A DNA stretch of 37,129 nucleotides from an uncultured Clostridia bacterium (GTDB taxonomy: Bacteria; Bacillota; Clostridia; Oscillospirales; CAG-272), in assembly GCA_944391815.1 (NCBI GenBank), contig CALXUV010000070.1:1-37129 (forward strand), in the 5' to 3' direction. Each line of letters begins with the position of its first letter. Position 1 is the stretch's first letter. Under the pieces are notes generated by a model. The model searched no databases, was not told the origin of the DNA, and worked only from the letters and a program-made list of their open reading frames with translations. This document shows, piece after piece, positions 8,801 through 16,041 of the stretch. Made by a program: the position numbers and the translations under genes.

Positions 8801-9517
8801 AGTAATTATAATAAAGTTTCGCATTTGCTGCTTGCGACAAATATGATTTCCGTCGGAATCGATATTGCACGATTAAACGTAATGCTTCTTGTTGGGCAAC
8901 CGAAGTTGACGAGTGAATATATTCAGGCATCGAGTCGTGTAGGTCGTTCTTACCCCGGCATAGCATTTATAATGTACGATGCATCGAAAAGCAGAGATCG
9001 TTCTCACTTTGAACAGTTTAAACAGTATCATGAGTCATTCTATCGTTATGTAGAACCAACGGGAGCAACACCGTTCTCGAAGCCTGCAAGAGATCGTTCC
9101 CTTAAAGCTTTATTGGTGGCAATGATTCGTAATGCTGAACCAACATTGAGTTCTGAAAAAGATGCGTCACAGTTCAGAGTAGAAAAATATGAATCAACCA
9201 TTGAAGAACTGAAATCATATATTATTGATCGAAGTGTCGGAATTAATAACCGTATAAATCCCGATATGTTGAGTGATCGTGCGGATATATCCGACGAAAT
9301 AGATGATTTCTTCCGTGAGTGGGAGGAGATTGCGTCGTTGTATGACAAAGATCATTTCTCATATGGAGAAAAATACATGGTAAGAAACCCTGAAGCCGGT
9401 GAAGGCAGACTGCTGAAATCTTTCGGTACTGATGATCGCAACGGCTTTGACGCTATGACTTCTATGAGAAATGTAGATACGACCGTATCTGGAAACATTA
9501 TTGTTTGGGAGGACTGA
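5825..9517 (+). CDS. drmA: DISARM helicase DrmA
   Basis: A 1230-residue SF2-type helicase. The N-terminus (VRKEYVKRIKSELLGPG, then PNVRYSIGILFP) is characteristic of DrmA. Walker A is TGGGKT at 563-568, Walker B is DELH at 794-797, motif III is STAT shortly after, and the C-terminal helicase lobe has ATNMISVGIDIARLN and SSRVGRS (about 1036-1042). Two Cys pairs between Walker A and B (CPWC about 696-699, CTNQSC about 730-735) suggest a zinc finger insert. The acidic region around residues 65-105 is low complexity and probably disordered. DrmA pairs with DrmB to load on foreign DNA in DISARM. The drmB start lies 2 bp after its stop, so translational coupling is likely. Confidence 0.95.
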   Translation: MVNDYISVRKEYVKRIKSELLGPGSEVCIPDKEHELISSSPNVRYSIGILFPQKQRMTRDNNDATDDDVVTENEEIVVEDISLPNKVSNPGDEISDSEEDSLDEQIGLAMQNLPSSMGYSFFAKGDCDKLVFCLSFATYKKSKLEDCAYPVPEVLPDGYTVPPEVNYCLKYDAEYKCLRPACKITKQDIKRLQEIDTIPEGERPWLINGLYRLYDQFNLGYVRQPHRDDITLEFKGKNYCDTDVVIDDIPVRMTALRRLIRDDVYSVTVMLVNPQVNDSHTANPKECYFQSKLRISSENNAFVFADITKYSQYGNDDPEELSNRLLYRKKRVYGYGLGTSTTWDINDNGIGWIENEFYPQIEVPSMNFGLDTNSKIPGYTLSMKQLSDLGNYSREDILTGLSVFVSEYKDWIDNLNQQIFDDDTMRKTAALHIKNCRISCQRMIDGISILKSDDLAWDAFRLANRSMYMQRIQLFIQQVMSKEDRYDGDEILEDILDNLDYRDSEPTLLKLLKKIGEAEKFNDPTWRPFQLAFMLMSIKSITLDNPVDDNPERDIVDLIWFPTGGGKTEAYLGLTAYTVFHRKLKHKDISGGTAVIMRYTLRLLAAQQFTRAATLICACEYIRNDSAKGKKAQYPAYDLGNERITIGLWIGGSHTPNRNRGDKSAAKECLDELTHATIKDLKYKKDKYNKFQVLKCPWCGTKMTKEIAKDNIIGDWGYQMDSHHKFYLKCTNQSCCFHDRKLPIQIVDEELYSAPPTLLFGTVDKFAMMAWKKEVGNFFAIGSANRAPELIIQDELHLISGPLGTMVAMFETAIDYLCQKKGIRPKIVASTATIRRAKEQCAALYNRNVAQFPSLGLDADDSYFAREAVIDHENGKYGRLYVGLMSSGKTKAMMEVRSIASLMQCIHRMPLTDEIKDKFWTLTTYFGSLRDLGKCRTLAEDDIKDAITRQAQRLGTKQDARRFYSPDELTSRASTTELNETLDKLEKTQYSQSNYNKVSHLLLATNMISVGIDIARLNVMLLVGQPKLTSEYIQASSRVGRSYPGIAFIMYDASKSRDRSHFEQFKQYHESFYRYVEPTGATPFSKPARDRSLKALLVAMIRNAEPTLSSEKDASQFRVEKYESTIEELKSYIIDRSVGINNRINPDMLSDRADISDEIDDFFREWEEIASLYDKDHFSYGEKYMVRNPEAGEGRLLKSFGTDDRNGFDAMTSMRNVDTTVSGNIIVWED

Positions 9518-9519
9518 TT

Positions 9520-11850
9520 ATGGGTGTTGAGATTCCAAAGTCTAAAAACCGTTTAAAGAATAAGTTAGCATATTCTGTGCGTGCCTCCCAAGCGGTATTG
9601 CAGTATGGTGTGGGAGCAATGGTTGATTTCAGAGATCGAACCTTGATGACCGCGGCACCGGAGTATTGGGGGGACAGCATAACACGAATACACGATGAAC
9701 GCTTGGAAAAAATCCTCCATGTTGATTATTTTGGCAAACCAGGTGACATGAATGATGCAAAATTCGCCGACGGAATTTCATATGTTCGTTTTCCGGAATG
9801 GTATTTTTGCCCAAGTTGCAGACGATTCAAACCAATTGGTGACTGGGTAAAAGAATACGTCAAAAAGTATCCGCAAAAAACGGAAACCGATCCGAACATG
9901 ATTCAAAAGATGAAATGCCCGAAGTGTTCGCAGGAACTTGTAGTGGCTCGTATCATTGTCGCTTGTCAGGATGGTCACATTAATGATTTCCCATGGACCA
10001 AATGGGTTCATTGTCAAAATTTCGGCGGTAACAAGCCGATCTGTGATGAGCCGGAACTTACAATTACAACCTCTTCGAGTGCTTCGGAAGGTTTGGAAGG
10101 TTTAACACTGAAATGCTTAACATGCGGTGCAACAGCATCCCTTCGTAACGCATTTGATCCTGAAATATTTAAGGAACTTGATAAAAAAACAAACTATCAA
10201 TACGATTTTCGGTGCACAGGCAAACATCCATGGAAACATAAAACTGAAAGTTGTAAGCATCCGGAATACCCCAAGGTATTACAACGAGGTAGTTCATCGG
10301 TTTATTTCCCTGTGACAGAGAGTTCTCTGGTCATACCACCATACTCCAACATTGTTACAACAAAGATCCAAGAAAGCGCAAAATACGCTGAATACAAAAG
10401 TACACTTGCCGGCATTCTCAATACTCCGGGACTTCCGGCAGAAACAGTTGAGCGGATACGCGACACTCAATTGAATAACTATGCACAGCAGATAGCACAG
10501 GAAACTGCAATTTCACTCGAAAAAGTTGTAAGCGTGTTAAAAAGGAAGAACTCTGCTCCTGAAGAAGAGTATAGCACTTCAAGTGTCAAATATCGTACAG
10601 AAGAATATGAAGCCATTACAGGTGAAACCGTAGTAGAAACAGAAGATTACGGCGATTTCCTTCGGGAGAGCGTTAATATGGATGAATATAATCTTCCATA
10701 TTTAAAAAGTATTTCTCTCATACACAAAGTGAGAGAGGTTCAAGCATTGATTGGATTTACTCGATTAAAACCTGTTGATTCATCAGATGAACCGGGTGCT
10801 CAAGGAGTCATTGTCCCCGTAAAAGAGCCGTCAACAAATTGGTATCCCGCTTACGATGTTCGCGGAGAAGGGATATTTATTGAGTTCGACAATGCCGCTA
10901 TTAACCGTTGGAGAACTGAAAACGAAGGGCTTGCGGAAAGAGTTGCCGTATTGAACGAAAATTACAAGAAATCGTTTATAGGTGAAAATCATCCGCGCGA
11001 CATTTCAAGTAAATTTTTGTTGCTGCATACTATATCCCATTTGTTAATTAAACAGCTGAGTTTCGAATGCGGCTATGGTATTGCATCACTAAAAGAGCGC
11101 ATTTATTGCAGCGAGGCAGCTGATGGCAAAGAAATGTCCGGTATTTTAATTTATACAGCTTGCGGAGACTCGGAAGGAACTTTGGGAGGTCTGGTTCGTC
11201 AGGGTCGTTCCGATACATTTCCTAAAATATTCAACAAGGCAATAGATAACGCAAGAACTTGTTCTAATGACCCTGTTTGCAGCTTAAGTCAGGGACAAGG
11301 GCGTGATTCTTTGAATCTGGCAGCATGCTATTCTTGTGCGCTTATTCCCGAAACAAGTTGCGAGGAGTTTAACTCATTTTTGGACCGGGGCGTTGTAGTT
11401 GGAACATTTGATAATCCGAATTTGGGCTTTTTTCAAGGCGCATATGAGGATATCCCGTTGTCAGCGCCACCTTCTGAAACTCATGACATTTCAAAATCAA
11501 TCCTTGTATATAAAGGTGACGGAACGGATATGAGCGACAGTTCCTATCGTGATATTTGGAAGGCAGTGTTAAGTTGGTCTGAAGACAAGGCAGAGATTAG
11601 TTTGCTACACGAATTGGAAGAAAGTGAAGGACTGTTTAGAGGCAAGGAAAAACCCATCCTAAACGGAAGTTTGCAAGACTTTATATCACAAACAGATTAT
11701 ACTTGTGATTTGATTTGGAAACAATCAAAGACCGTGTTCTTGACTCTTGAAAATCAAGATATTGTATCAACAATTCAAGACAGAGGGTGGAATTGTCTTT
11801 GCTCGACGGCATCTATTGATGAAATATTAAAAAACATATCGGAGGTTTAA
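9520..11850 (+). CDS. drmB: DISARM protein DrmB (DUF1998)
   Basis: A 776-residue protein. I place the start at the ATG at 9520 with ggagg 7 bp upstream, rather than the in-frame TTG at 9505 inside drmA. The N-terminus carries the DrmB-typical RASQAVLQYGVGAMVDF segment. Cys pairs CPSC (about residue 97) and CPKC (about 133) followed by CQDGHINDFPW suggest a zinc-binding region. The DUF1998 domain is at about 500-640: HTISHLLIKQLSFECGYG, an IYTACGDSEGTLGGL block, and a Cys cluster with ACYSCALIPETSCEEF. DrmB binds DrmA to form the core DISARM complex. Only 1 bp separates its stop from the next gene. Confidence 0.95.
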   Translation: MGVEIPKSKNRLKNKLAYSVRASQAVLQYGVGAMVDFRDRTLMTAAPEYWGDSITRIHDERLEKILHVDYFGKPGDMNDAKFADGISYVRFPEWYFCPSCRRFKPIGDWVKEYVKKYPQKTETDPNMIQKMKCPKCSQELVVARIIVACQDGHINDFPWTKWVHCQNFGGNKPICDEPELTITTSSSASEGLEGLTLKCLTCGATASLRNAFDPEIFKELDKKTNYQYDFRCTGKHPWKHKTESCKHPEYPKVLQRGSSSVYFPVTESSLVIPPYSNIVTTKIQESAKYAEYKSTLAGILNTPGLPAETVERIRDTQLNNYAQQIAQETAISLEKVVSVLKRKNSAPEEEYSTSSVKYRTEEYEAITGETVVETEDYGDFLRESVNMDEYNLPYLKSISLIHKVREVQALIGFTRLKPVDSSDEPGAQGVIVPVKEPSTNWYPAYDVRGEGIFIEFDNAAINRWRTENEGLAERVAVLNENYKKSFIGENHPRDISSKFLLLHTISHLLIKQLSFECGYGIASLKERIYCSEAADGKEMSGILIYTACGDSEGTLGGLVRQGRSDTFPKIFNKAIDNARTCSNDPVCSLSQGQGRDSLNLAACYSCALIPETSCEEFNSFLDRGVVVGTFDNPNLGFFQGAYEDIPLSAPPSETHDISKSILVYKGDGTDMSDSSYRDIWKAVLSWSEDKAEISLLHELEESEGLFRGKEKPILNGSLQDFISQTDYTCDLIWKQSKTVFLTLENQDIVSTIQDRGWNCLCSTASIDEILKNISEV

Positions 11851-11851
11851 T

Positions 11852-13555
11852 ATGGCAATAATGATTCCCAATCGCCCACATTCGTTTGCTCCTGCCAGCT
11901 TGGAAGGAGTAATGTTTGAGGCATTAGAAAAATTGTCGGATGAATATTATGTGTTTCATTCCTTGAGAATATCAACCGTTGTCGATAATACCTTCCATGA
12001 GAGTGAAACCGATTTCGTCATTTTTAATCAACGATTGGGAATTTTGTGCCTGGAAGCCAAAGCAGGACAAGTTCATTTCGAAAATGGATATTGGTTGTAC
12101 GGTAGCGGTGAACCAATGCACAACGGTGGTCCGTTTAACCAGGCGGCATCAAATAAGTGGAAGTTAATTAAATACTTTGAAAATCATCGATTTACTTCAA
12201 TTTTGGACAAATGCAAGTTTCTTCACGCTGTGTGGTTTCCATCGATAACGGCAATTGATATTAGGGGAATGATACTTCCCACGGATTCCGATAAGGCATT
12301 GGTTATGACATCCGAGGCCTTGAACAATCCTCAACCGTTTATTGAAAAAATATTTTCTATTGAGTTGCCGAATAAACAAGAAACAAATCTAACCGTTTCG
12401 GAAGCCAATCGAATATTAAAAGAAATCTTGTGCCCGCAATTTAACGTATTTCCGTCCGTCAGCTTTGAGGCTGATTTGAAAAAAATTGTTTTTCACAGAT
12501 TACTGGAAGAACAATCCGGGATACTCAATTTTTTGTCCGAACAAAAAACTGCCGTTATTAATGGTGCAGCCGGTACAGGTAAGACCATGATCGCCGTTGA
12601 AAAGGCAAGACGTCATGCAAGCGCCGGTGAGAGAGTGCTGTTTTTGTGCTATAATAATCAGTTGAAATGTTATTTGAGCGACAATTACCGGCATGAAAAC
12701 ATCGATTATTACACAATATCAGGATGGGCGTGCAAGTTGTGCGACTCGGCAACACCTGATTATGCCAAACTTAAAGATGTTCTTGAGGAAATGTGGCTGT
12801 ATGAAACATTTCCCTATACCCATGTGATAATTGATGAAGGTCAAGATTTCGGTATGACTGATGTAGAAGAATCAGATATAATTTGCCAATTGGAAATATT
12901 AATCAAGGACAGTAAAAAGGATACAGCAAGTTTTTATATTTTCTACGATAAGTTGCAGCTCATACAAGCATCAAGTATGCCACACTATATTGCTGATGCT
13001 GATTGTAAATTGACGTTATACAGAAATTGCAGAAATACGGAAAATATAGCAAAAACCTCTCTTTCTCCGATAACGGAAAGAGAGCCAAAGCTAATGGATG
13101 GCTGTATAAAAGGAGCACCGGCAAACTTGCATTTTACGGATTTGATCAGTATTACTGACAAGCTTGATTCGATCCTGGATCGTTTAAAGAACTCAGGGTA
13201 TAAGGATATCATCATTTTAACTTGCAAAACGGAAGAGACAAGTGTTCTTAAAGATTTTGCTCAAAACGGTCGATACAAAAATAAATACCAATTTACAACA
13301 TGCAGAAAATTCAAAGGACTTGAAGCGGATGCAGTTATTTTGATGGATGTTTCTGAGAATAGTTTTGAAGGCGAAAATGCGCTTCTGTTTTATGTCGGAA
13401 CATCACGTGCAAGATTATCTTTGGATATAATAACAACTATGGATGCTGAAGCATGTTTAAGCGTATTGCAAAGTAGTTTTGATAAAAAAGGAAAGATACG
13501 AAATCCACAAAAAGAATTTGCATCTGCGATAAATGCAATCCCAATGCGAATGTGA
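11852..13555 (+). CDS. NERD nuclease-SF1 helicase fusion occupying the drmC position
   Basis: A 567-residue protein starting at ATG 11852 directly behind ggaggt. Residues about 10-120 form a NERD domain, a restriction-endonuclease-like fold: LEGVMFEAL at the start, then SETDFVIFN and LEAKAG, giving the D...ExK catalytic pattern. A UvrD/Rep-like helicase follows: Walker A GAAGTGKT at about 238-245, Walker B DEGQDF at about 328-333, a CRNTENIAK segment, FKGLEADAVILMDV, and motif VI YVGTSRAR at about 513-520. In known DISARM loci this position holds DrmC, a phospholipase-D-type nuclease. No HKD-type motif is present here. A nuclease replacing another nuclease is an attractive inference. It is the last gene of the operon; no clear terminator follows. 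Confidence 0.88.
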   Translation: MAIMIPNRPHSFAPASLEGVMFEALEKLSDEYYVFHSLRISTVVDNTFHESETDFVIFNQRLGILCLEAKAGQVHFENGYWLYGSGEPMHNGGPFNQAASNKWKLIKYFENHRFTSILDKCKFLHAVWFPSITAIDIRGMILPTDSDKALVMTSEALNNPQPFIEKIFSIELPNKQETNLTVSEANRILKEILCPQFNVFPSVSFEADLKKIVFHRLLEEQSGILNFLSEQKTAVINGAAGTGKTMIAVEKARRHASAGERVLFLCYNNQLKCYLSDNYRHENIDYYTISGWACKLCDSATPDYAKLKDVLEEMWLYETFPYTHVIIDEGQDFGMTDVEESDIICQLEILIKDSKKDTASFYIFYDKLQLIQASSMPHYIADADCKLTLYRNCRNTENIAKTSLSPITEREPKLMDGCIKGAPANLHFTDLISITDKLDSILDRLKNSGYKDIIILTCKTEETSVLKDFAQNGRYKNKYQFTTCRKFKGLEADAVILMDVSENSFEGENALLFYVGTSRARLSLDIITTMDAEACLSVLQSSFDKKGKIRNPQKEFASAINAIPMRM

Positions 13556-13630
13556 TTTGAAGATTTATACGTCTTGTATGTTACTTCTGCAATAAACCTC
13601 TGGATTTCTACAATCCTTTGTGATATTGTT

Positions 13631-13656
13631 GTGTTACCATTCAAAGGAGGTAACAC
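13631..13656 (+). promoter_or_regulatory. Inverted repeat covering the ribosome binding site
   Basis: gtgttacc (13631-13638) and ggtaacac (13649-13656) are perfect 8-bp arms around a 10-base loop. The aaggagg Shine-Dalgarno of the following gene lies in the loop and 3' arm. It could be an RNA hairpin limiting translation or a protein operator. Confidence 0.5.
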
Positions 13657-13658
13657 AA

Positions 13659-13916
13659 ATGACAAAGATCACGATCGAAGAACTGTACAGAGGCGACAAA
13701 TACTCAATCATGGGAAAGGTCGCAAAGCGAGCTCTGCTGCAAGGCATAGACGAGCGAACCTCGGAAGGTCAGACCAGGATTGAGATGGAGATTGTCCGCC
13801 AAACGCTGATAGTGGTAAACAAAATGAAAGAAAACGGCGACTGCATTGCCGAGGAAAAACTCGGTGACGCGGTCGCTGTCTCTTTATGCGAAGGTGCAGA
13901 CAATGAGTATAATTGA
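13659..13916 (+). CDS. Small hypothetical element protein
   Basis: An 85-residue protein starting at ATG 13659 behind a strong aaggagg. It has no recognised domain; it is charged, predicted mainly helical, and acidic at the C-terminus. It overlaps the next gene by 14 bp, so the pair is translated together. It is the first gene on the GC-richer side of the composition break, which suggests it belongs to the mobility backbone rather than the defence cargo. Confidence 0.65.
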   Translation: MTKITIEELYRGDKYSIMGKVAKRALLQGIDERTSEGQTRIEMEIVRQTLIVVNKMKENGDCIAEEKLGDAVAVSLCEGADNEYN

Positions 13917-14163
13917 GGAATTATGGCACGGCAACATCAACCCGCAGGAAGATAGCATTGAAAATACTGCGGAAATGAGGCAGCTGACGGAATACATATC
14001 ATGGCACCGTAAAGCCGTGGAAGAAACGATGAACGATGAGCAGAAGGAAACGTTTGAGAAGTACATTGATTGCCGAAACGAATACGAAAGCCTGTATCAA
14101 GCCGCCGTATTTACCTATGCTTTCAAACTCGGCGCAAAACTGACTGCCGAGGCACTCGAATAA
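13903..14163 (+). CDS. Small helical protein, DUF6809-like
   Basis: An 86-residue protein starting at ATG 13903 (MSIIEELWHGN), 14 bp inside the previous gene, with aaggtg upstream. The pattern of an N-terminal ELWHGNINP motif, a helical middle, and a C-terminal FTYAFKLGAKLTAEAL segment resembles the DUF6809 family common in clostridial mobile elements. The function is unknown. A terminator follows at 14179. Confidence 0.65.
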   Translation: MSIIEELWHGNINPQEDSIENTAEMRQLTEYISWHRKAVEETMNDEQKETFEKYIDCRNEYESLYQAAVFTYAFKLGAKLTAEALE

Positions 14164-14178
14164 AAATAATCAAACCAT

Positions 14179-14208
14179 GGCGGTTGCACTCGTTGTAACC
14201 GCCCTTTT
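14179..14208 (+). terminator. Rho-independent terminator
   Basis: ggcggtt (14179-14185) and aaccgcc (14197-14203) form a perfect 7-bp stem followed by cttttgg. It separates the two small genes from the repressor gene. Confidence 0.7.
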
Positions 14209-14240
14209 GGTATCTTTGAAATAAAATTTTTCCACCCCTC

Positions 14241-14288
14241 TTGACAAGAACAATAAGTTCTGCTATAATAAAAGAACAAAATGTTTCT
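14241..14288 (+). promoter_or_regulatory. Promoter with two operator-like palindromes of the LexA-like gene
   Basis: TTGACA (14241-14246), 17-bp spacer, TATAAT (14264-14269). The palindrome AGAACAATAAGTTCT (14247-14261) fills the spacer, and a second, imperfect copy AGAACAAAATGTTTCT (14273-14288) lies just downstream of -10. Placement over the promoter suggests self-repression by the encoded S24-family repressor. Confidence 0.75.
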
Positions 14289-14305
14289 TTCAGAAAGGAA
14301 ATGTT

Positions 14306-14905
14306 ATGAAATCGCTCAGCGAAAAGATGCTCAAAGATACCGAAGAATATATCAAGACCTATGTCGAGTCGAATAACGGCAAGTCGCCGTCTCTTATGCA
14401 GATCGCGGACTGCCTCGGCGTTGCAAAGTCGGTTGCATACCGCTATGTGAAGGCGCTTGACGCACGCGGCATCGTCCATTACTCCGGTAAGAGAACGCTT
14501 TCGGTCGACGGAGAGAAGTACAAAAGGTCGAACAGCGTCCGCCTTCCGATACTCGGCTCGGTCATATGCGGCTCGCCTGCGGAGCAGGAGCAGTATATCG
14601 AAGGATATATCGCGATCCCCGAGGAATGGGTGGACGGCGAGTGTTTTCTTTTGCGTGCTTATGGCGATTCGATGACCGATATCGGAGTTGACGATGGCGA
14701 CCTTGTCCTCGTTGAGAGGACGAATTTTGCCGAGAGCGGTCAGGTTGTGGTCGCTCTGACGGACGACGGCAACACGCTCAAACGCCTGTTTTACGAGAAC
14801 GGAAAGCCTGTACTGCACCCGGAAAACAAGGCATACCCGGATATCTATCCGAGGGAGCTTAACATACAAGGCATCGCCTTGAAGGTGATAAAGGATATAC
14901 AATGA
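14306..14905 (+). CDS. LexA/S24-family repressor
   Basis: A 199-residue protein with LexA architecture. A winged-helix DNA-binding part at about 1-75 (GKSPSLMQIADCLGVAKSVAYRYVKAL) is followed by an S24 autoprotease domain. A Cys-Gly cleavage site lies at about 88-89, the catalytic Ser at 122 in YGDSMTD, and the catalytic Lys at 159 in GNTLKRLF. UmuD uses the same Cys-Gly bond, whereas LexA uses Ala-Gly. RecA-stimulated self-cleavage after DNA damage would derepress its targets. The start is well supported by gaaagga and the promoter upstream. It overlaps the next gene by 4 bp. Confidence 0.88.
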   Translation: MKSLSEKMLKDTEEYIKTYVESNNGKSPSLMQIADCLGVAKSVAYRYVKALDARGIVHYSGKRTLSVDGEKYKRSNSVRLPILGSVICGSPAEQEQYIEGYIAIPEEWVDGECFLLRAYGDSMTDIGVDDGDLVLVERTNFAESGQVVVALTDDGNTLKRLFYENGKPVLHPENKAYPDIYPRELNIQGIALKVIKDIQ

Positions 14906-15138
14906 ATACGAAAACGAAGAATTTGCGCATACCCATAGGCTTTTGCCCTAAGTGCAGCCATGCGGTAATCTATGCGCACGATCCGAAAGAAAAACGGAAT
15001 GTGACCGTTCGAATAGCGGAAGACGGGTACACCGGCAAGACTATGCTCTGTGCCAAATGTAAAACGATGCTCGTCATCCTTGAAAAACCCAAAGTGGCGC
15101 GAGGATATGTTGCCGTTCCGGTCGTATCTTTTCGCTGA
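14902..15138 (+). CDS. Small zinc-ribbon protein
   Basis: A 78-residue protein whose ATG overlaps the TGA of the repressor gene (ATGA). Two Cys pairs, CPKC near residue 15 and CAKC near residue 50, are spaced as in a small zinc ribbon. No enzymatic motif is seen. Tight coupling with the LexA-like gene suggests a shared role in element control, but the function is not recognisable. Confidence 0.65.
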   Translation: MNTKTKNLRIPIGFCPKCSHAVIYAHDPKEKRNVTVRIAEDGYTGKTMLCAKCKTMLVILEKPKVARGYVAVPVVSFR

Positions 15139-15156
15139 AAGAGTGAGGTCAATGGA

Positions 15157-15688
15157 TTGGAGATCAAAGAACTAAGTCGGGAAGAATACGCAGGAAAGCC
15201 TTTTACCGTCAGGTACAAGAGGATATTACGACATCGAGGCAAAAGACGGTACATTCAAGATCGCACTGAAGCCCTTTGAAGGCATAGTCAATAAGTCATT
15301 TACCGATACTTTTTTTAACAAGTGGCTGGAAGCACCGCGTGTTTACGGTACATTCGAAGGCGATAAGCTTATCGGTTTTGTGGAAGGAACGATCGAAGAA
15401 TGGAACAACCGGTACCGCATCACAAACATCTGTATTTTCGATGAAACCGACCGCCATAGAGGCATCGGCAGTGTCCTGATGCGTCAGATCTTGAAGAAGG
15501 CGGAAGAGAGCGGTGAGAGAATGGCAGTGCTCGAAACGCAGACCTGCAATACTGTTGCAATTTCATTTTATAAATCATTCGGTTTTGAGATCATCGGTTT
15601 TGATTTGTACTCGTACAGCAATGACGATCCAGAGAAAAAAGAAGTCAGGCTTGAGCTGGGTAAGAAACTTGAAACCACTGTTCTCTGA
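15157..15688 (+). pseudogene. GNAT acetyltransferase, frameshifted
   Basis: The intact downstream part encodes a GNAT N-acetyltransferase with an acetyl-CoA loop RHRGIGSVL and the later CNTVAISFYKSFGFE motif. Reading back, the frame gives GYYDIEAKD, but the probable N-terminus (EIKELSREEYAGKPFTVRYK from the TTG at 15157) is in another frame. The break lies at about 15214-15222. Without it the protein would be about 176 residues, normal for the family. A start at ATG 15380 would remove the front half of the fold, so the gene is probably inactive unless the shift is a sequencing error. The substrate is unknown. Confidence 0.7.
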
Positions 15689-15742
15689 CCGATAAAAAAT
15701 TGAAAGTGAACCATCCTCCCAGCGGTGAATTTGGGAAACAAG

Positions 15743-15803
15743 GGTGAGTATCAGATTTTATTACAGAGTTTATGCTCTGTCTTATTCTGATGCTCGCCTT
15801 TTT
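15743..15803 (+). terminator. Rho-independent terminator
   Basis: A long hairpin: ggtgagtatcaga (about 15743-15755) pairs with tctgatgctcgcc (15786-15798) around an inner cagag/ctctg stem, followed by ttttta. It ends the GNAT transcript before the excisionase-like gene. Confidence 0.75.
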
Positions 15804-15837
15804 ATTTTGAAAAAATTTCAGAAATGAGGTACAGAAA

Positions 15838-16041
15838 ATGAAAGGATCAACTTACAAAAACTATGATGAACTTCCGCTGATGCTGAACGCGGAAAATGTC
15901 AAAGACATCCTCGGGATATCCATCTCCTCCGCCTATGAGCTGATGAAGGAAAAGGGATTTCCTTCGGTCAGGATCGGCAACCGCATCGTCGTTCCGAAAG
16001 AAGAGTTCAGAGCCTGGATAAGCGCGCAGGTAAACAAATGA
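15838..16041 (+). CDS. Excisionase-like helix-turn-helix protein
   Basis: A 67-residue protein of the MerR-like excisionase (helix_turn_helix_17) type: LNAENVKDILGISISSAYELM, then FPSVRIGNRIVVPKEEFRAWI. This layout is shared by Xis proteins of Tn916-type elements and by AlpA-like activators. Start ATG 15838 follows aatgaggt. Its stop overlaps the next gene's ATG (ATGA). Since it is not adjacent to the integrases it may act in replication control as well as excision. Confidence 0.78.
   Translation: MKGSTYKNYDELPLMLNAENVKDILGISISSAYELMKEKGFPSVRIGNRIVVPKEEFRAWISAQVNK

Noticed and set aside
11852-13555. Calling the last defence gene drmC
   Set aside because: No HxKxxxxD phospholipase-D motif is present; instead there is a NERD domain and an SF1 helicase.
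14123-14902. Long 259-codon minus-strand frame opposite the LexA-like gene
   Set aside because: It is a shadow of the repressor gene's codon bias; no ribosome site or protein family, whereas the plus strand encodes an intact S24 repressor.
15690-15837. Riboswitch or T-box before the excisionase-like gene
   Set aside because: The hairpin is well explained as a terminator; no T-box or known riboswitch motif is visible.
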